A stretch of 17,370 bases of DNA from Bacillota bacterium (GTDB lineage: Bacteria > Bacillota > Clostridia > Lachnospirales > Lachnospiraceae). Where the stretch lies: NCBI GenBank assembly GCA_017861355.1, contig JAGFXQ010000028.1:1-17370 (forward strand), read 5' to 3'. Each line of letters starts with the position of its first letter. The stretch's first letter is position 1. This document shows, piece by piece, positions 15,791-17,370 of the stretch. The notes under the pieces are model-generated. The model was not told where the DNA came from. It did no database searches and saw nothing but the letters and a program-made list of their open reading frames with translations. The position numbers and the translations under genes were made by a program.

Positions 15791-15795
15791 TGTCT

Positions 15796-15852
15796 TATCC
15801 CGGGCATCAATCAAGTATTGTATAGAGCCGGGATATGTATTCAACCCGGCTC
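15796..15852. terminator. Overlapping hairpins between convergent genes
   Basis: TATCCCGG (15796-15803) pairs with CCGGGATA (15828-15835), and GAGCCGGG (15825-15832) pairs with CCCGGCTC (15845-15852). The middle segment is shared, so only one can form at a time. The second extends into the last codons of the Rnk-like gene. Neither has a strong T-run, so the terminator call is from position and stem quality only. Confidence 0.45.
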
Positions 15853-16227
15853 ACCTATCACTTTCTTTATCTCTATTGTAGCTATCCCATCCGGGATCTT
15901 CCATTCTATTATGCTTCCTTCACAATATCCTAGAATGGCGGTCCCGATCGGTGATAAGACAGATATCTTATTGTTGCGGGCATCTGCATCCTTTGGATAG
16001 ACTAAGATTATCTCTTCTTCCTCTCCATCGACGGATAGGAGTACCTTCGAATTCATTGCTATAAATTTATCCGCTATCTGATCGGAATCTTTCACATCTG
16101 CCCGTTCCATCTCAATCTCCAGACTTTCGAGGTACTTCGTGACGGTATGACTGGTATATTTATTATCCTCTAATACTTTTCTGAGCTGATCTTTATCTGC
16201 TTGTTTGATATAGATTGTGCCAGACAT
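15841..16227 (-). CDS. Rnk/GreA-GreB C-terminal-domain protein
   Basis: This 128-residue protein aligns by eye with E. coli Rnk over its length. A short N-terminal helical part (ADKDQLRKVLEDN...LESLEIEMERAD) precedes the FKBP-like GreA/GreB C-terminal domain. That domain shows FIAMNSKVLL, IILVYPKDAD, KISVLSPIGTAILGY and EWKIPDG. GreA and Rnk bind RNA polymerase; Rnk lacks the long acidic coiled coil, so transcript-cleavage activity is not expected. Several Firmicutes annotate such genes simply as GreA/GreB-family elongation factors. The start has GAGGAGG seven bases upstream. It follows the MerR gene by 21 bases on the same strand, so the two are probably co-transcribed. Confidence 0.8.
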   Translation of the reverse strand: MSGTIYIKQADKDQLRKVLEDNKYTSHTVTKYLESLEIEMERADVKDSDQIADKFIAMNSKVLLSVDGEEEEIILVYPKDADARNNKISVLSPIGTAILGYCEGSIIEWKIPDGIATIEIKKVIGEPG

Positions 16228-16248
16228 ATGGTTACCTCCTCAATTCGG

Positions 16249-16992
16249 TTATTTCCTCTTAACTTCAGCAAATGCCTTATAATAATCCAGATACTTATCA
16301 TCCCAGGCGGAAAATAGATATCTGGCAACAATATTGGTGACTTCATAGCCTAAGTCCGTAATGTACTCTGTATGCGGACGAAATGCTTCTATCGAGGGTG
16401 CACTATAATCCACCTTAAGTACAAAGGACAAATACACCGTTTGATTATTCTTTGACCAGATTTTTGATTGCTCCGGAGAGGTTGGTATCACCAGCCCGGT
16501 TTCGATCTCACTTTTGTTCGGATCATAGAGTAGAATACTTTGATATTGATCCTTGATATAGATGGACCATGCATTGGCATCATCGATGGAAAACTGATAG
16601 ATACAGTTATAATCCGGGACTTCTTCTTGATACTGGTGTTCCAATAATATATTGTATTCCTCGATGCAGCTCAATTTCTTATTAATATACTCCTTTGAAG
16701 TATATAATTCCTGTAGTCTTCGATCCAAGTCCTTCTCTAGCTCGATCAGGGAAGAGGCCAGATCCTTTGGCGACAAATGAGGCAATCGCTTCATCTCCTG
16801 AAGAGGCATTCCGAGACAGCGAAAATGTGCCAAATCTGAGATGGTATAGATTGATCCGTGATTATACTCCCGGTAATTGCTCTCCGTACCGCGCGGCATC
16901 CGAAGCAAACCCTTGCTCTCCCAATAACGCAGGGTGGATTTTGGTATGTTTAATAATTCGGATATTTCACCAATGTTAAATGTTGATTTCAT
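16249..16992 (-). CDS. MerR-family transcriptional regulator with C-terminal effector-type domain
   Basis: This is a 247-residue protein. The N-terminal winged helix is clear: FNIGEISELLNIPKSTLRYWESKGLL, then NYREYNHGSIYTISDLAHFRCLGMPLQEMKRL. A coiled-coil dimerisation helix follows (about 85-115, IELEKDLDRRLQELYTSKEYINKKL). The C-terminal 130 residues are alpha/beta with the pattern of the GyrI-like effector-binding domain found in BltR/BmrR-type regulators. I infer that it senses a small molecule. ATG 16992 is preferred: GAGG lies five bases before it. The GTG at 16998 would overlap that site. No cysteine set for metal binding is obvious. Its target may be its own unit with the Rnk-like gene. 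Confidence 0.82.
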   Translation of the reverse strand: MKSTFNIGEISELLNIPKSTLRYWESKGLLRMPRGTESNYREYNHGSIYTISDLAHFRCLGMPLQEMKRLPHLSPKDLASSLIELEKDLDRRLQELYTSKEYINKKLSCIEEYNILLEHQYQEEVPDYNCIYQFSIDDANAWSIYIKDQYQSILLYDPNKSEIETGLVIPTSPEQSKIWSKNNQTVYLSFVLKVDYSAPSIEAFRPHTEYITDLGYEVTNIVARYLFSAWDDKYLDYYKAFAEVKRK

Positions 16993-17057
16993 ACACACCT
17001 CGTATCACTTATATATGATGGATCAATTCTTCTTCAGATATCAGTTATAATATCATA

Positions 17058-17370
17058 TCACTTCTTAACAATTCCACGGATAAAATCCTCAAATGTTATG
17101 CTATAGAGGTGAAATTGATTCAATTCACTTTCAAACAGAAAGCCTGCCTTCTCAAAAGCCTTGACGGACCGGACATTCTTTGGATGGATCTTAGCAATCA
17201 CACGTGGCACTCTCTTACGGAAAAATGCATGATTGAGCATTTCTCGGATCGTTTCTGTGCCGTATCCGTTGCCCCATTGCTGTCGGTCTCCGATCATGAT
17301 GACCATTTCCGCTTCCCTGTTTCTATCTTTCAGTTTAACAAACCCAATTGGCTGGTTTTCATCGGTAGAA
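17058..17370 (-). CDS. GNAT-family N-acetyltransferase, C-terminal part (5' end outside the window)
   Basis: The minus-strand frame is open from the window edge to the stop at 17058, giving 103 residues of a longer protein. It shows the GNAT pattern: PIGFVKLKDRNREAEMVIMIGD strands, the acetyl-CoA loop QQWGNGYG (Q-x-x-G-x-G) followed by TETIREMLNHAFF, and the late motif HPKNVRSVKAFEKAGF. This combination is typical of RimJ/RimL-type enzymes acting on protein N-termini or small amines; the substrate cannot be told. It lies 65 bases before the MerR gene with no terminator between, so read-through is possible. Confidence 0.85.
   Translation of the reverse strand, partial: STDENQPIGFVKLKDRNREAEMVIMIGDRQQWGNGYGTETIREMLNHAFFRKRVPRVIAKIHPKNVRSVKAFEKAGFLFESELNQFHLYSITFEDFIRGIVKK

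Noticed and set aside
16999..17057. MerR-type promoter or operator dyad between the GNAT and MerR genes
   Set aside because: GATAT / ATATC half-sites are visible, but the DNA is too AT-rich and no -35/-10 pair with convincing spacing could be set.

Overview
The window reads as chromosomal DNA of an anaerobic, low-GC Gram-positive bacterium, most likely a member of the Lachnospiraceae (Clostridium cluster XIVa). The reasons are the AT-rich intergenic DNA, strong GGAGG ribosome binding sites, MarR plus paired ABC exporters whose second subunit has a Gly/Pro/Met-rich N-terminus, and a gene block resembling the DUF5717/DUF5716 families that I associate with this group. No phage, plasmid or CRISPR genes are visible.

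Left part, minus strand (1-8490). At the edge lies a PadR-type regulator that has lost its winged helix by internal deletion. Upstream of it is a NapH-like membrane polyferredoxin, whose upstream region carries a 48-bp palindrome and then a separate 73-bp inverted-repeat unit. After a clear terminator (1453-1483) comes a compact four-gene operon, transcribed in the order: a 1184-residue Ig-like plus helical-repeat protein (DUF5717-like), an actin/Hsp70-fold ATPase-like protein (DUF5716-like), a TPR-like protein, and a two-pass membrane coiled-coil protein. Function is unknown; the architecture suggests a chaperone-like or scaffold machine. It is the best candidate here for an undescribed system.

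Middle (8491-10172). The intergenic region upstream of that operon holds two tandem copies of a roughly 140-bp element. Each can fold into a closed multi-branched (cloverleaf-like) structure, and differences between the copies are compensatory in the stems. Divergent from the operon is a stand-alone PLP-dependent aminotransferase/decarboxylase of the HisC/CobD type, ended by a 14-bp-stem hairpin.

Right part (10173-15526). A MarR regulator, apparently starting at a non-standard ATA codon, leads an operon of two ABC half-exporters. Their motifs divide cleanly into one degenerate and one competent ATP site, as in TM287/288, LmrCD and BmrCD. Immediately after the second exporter is a roughly 245-bp near-perfect long hairpin, followed by a promoter and a small DUF2164-type gene.

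Right end, minus strand (15841-17370). A GNAT acetyltransferase (partial), a MerR-family regulator with a probable effector-binding C-terminal domain, and an Rnk/GreA-type small protein lie in one direction and converge on the DUF2164 gene. The gap between the convergent genes contains two overlapping, mutually exclusive hairpins.
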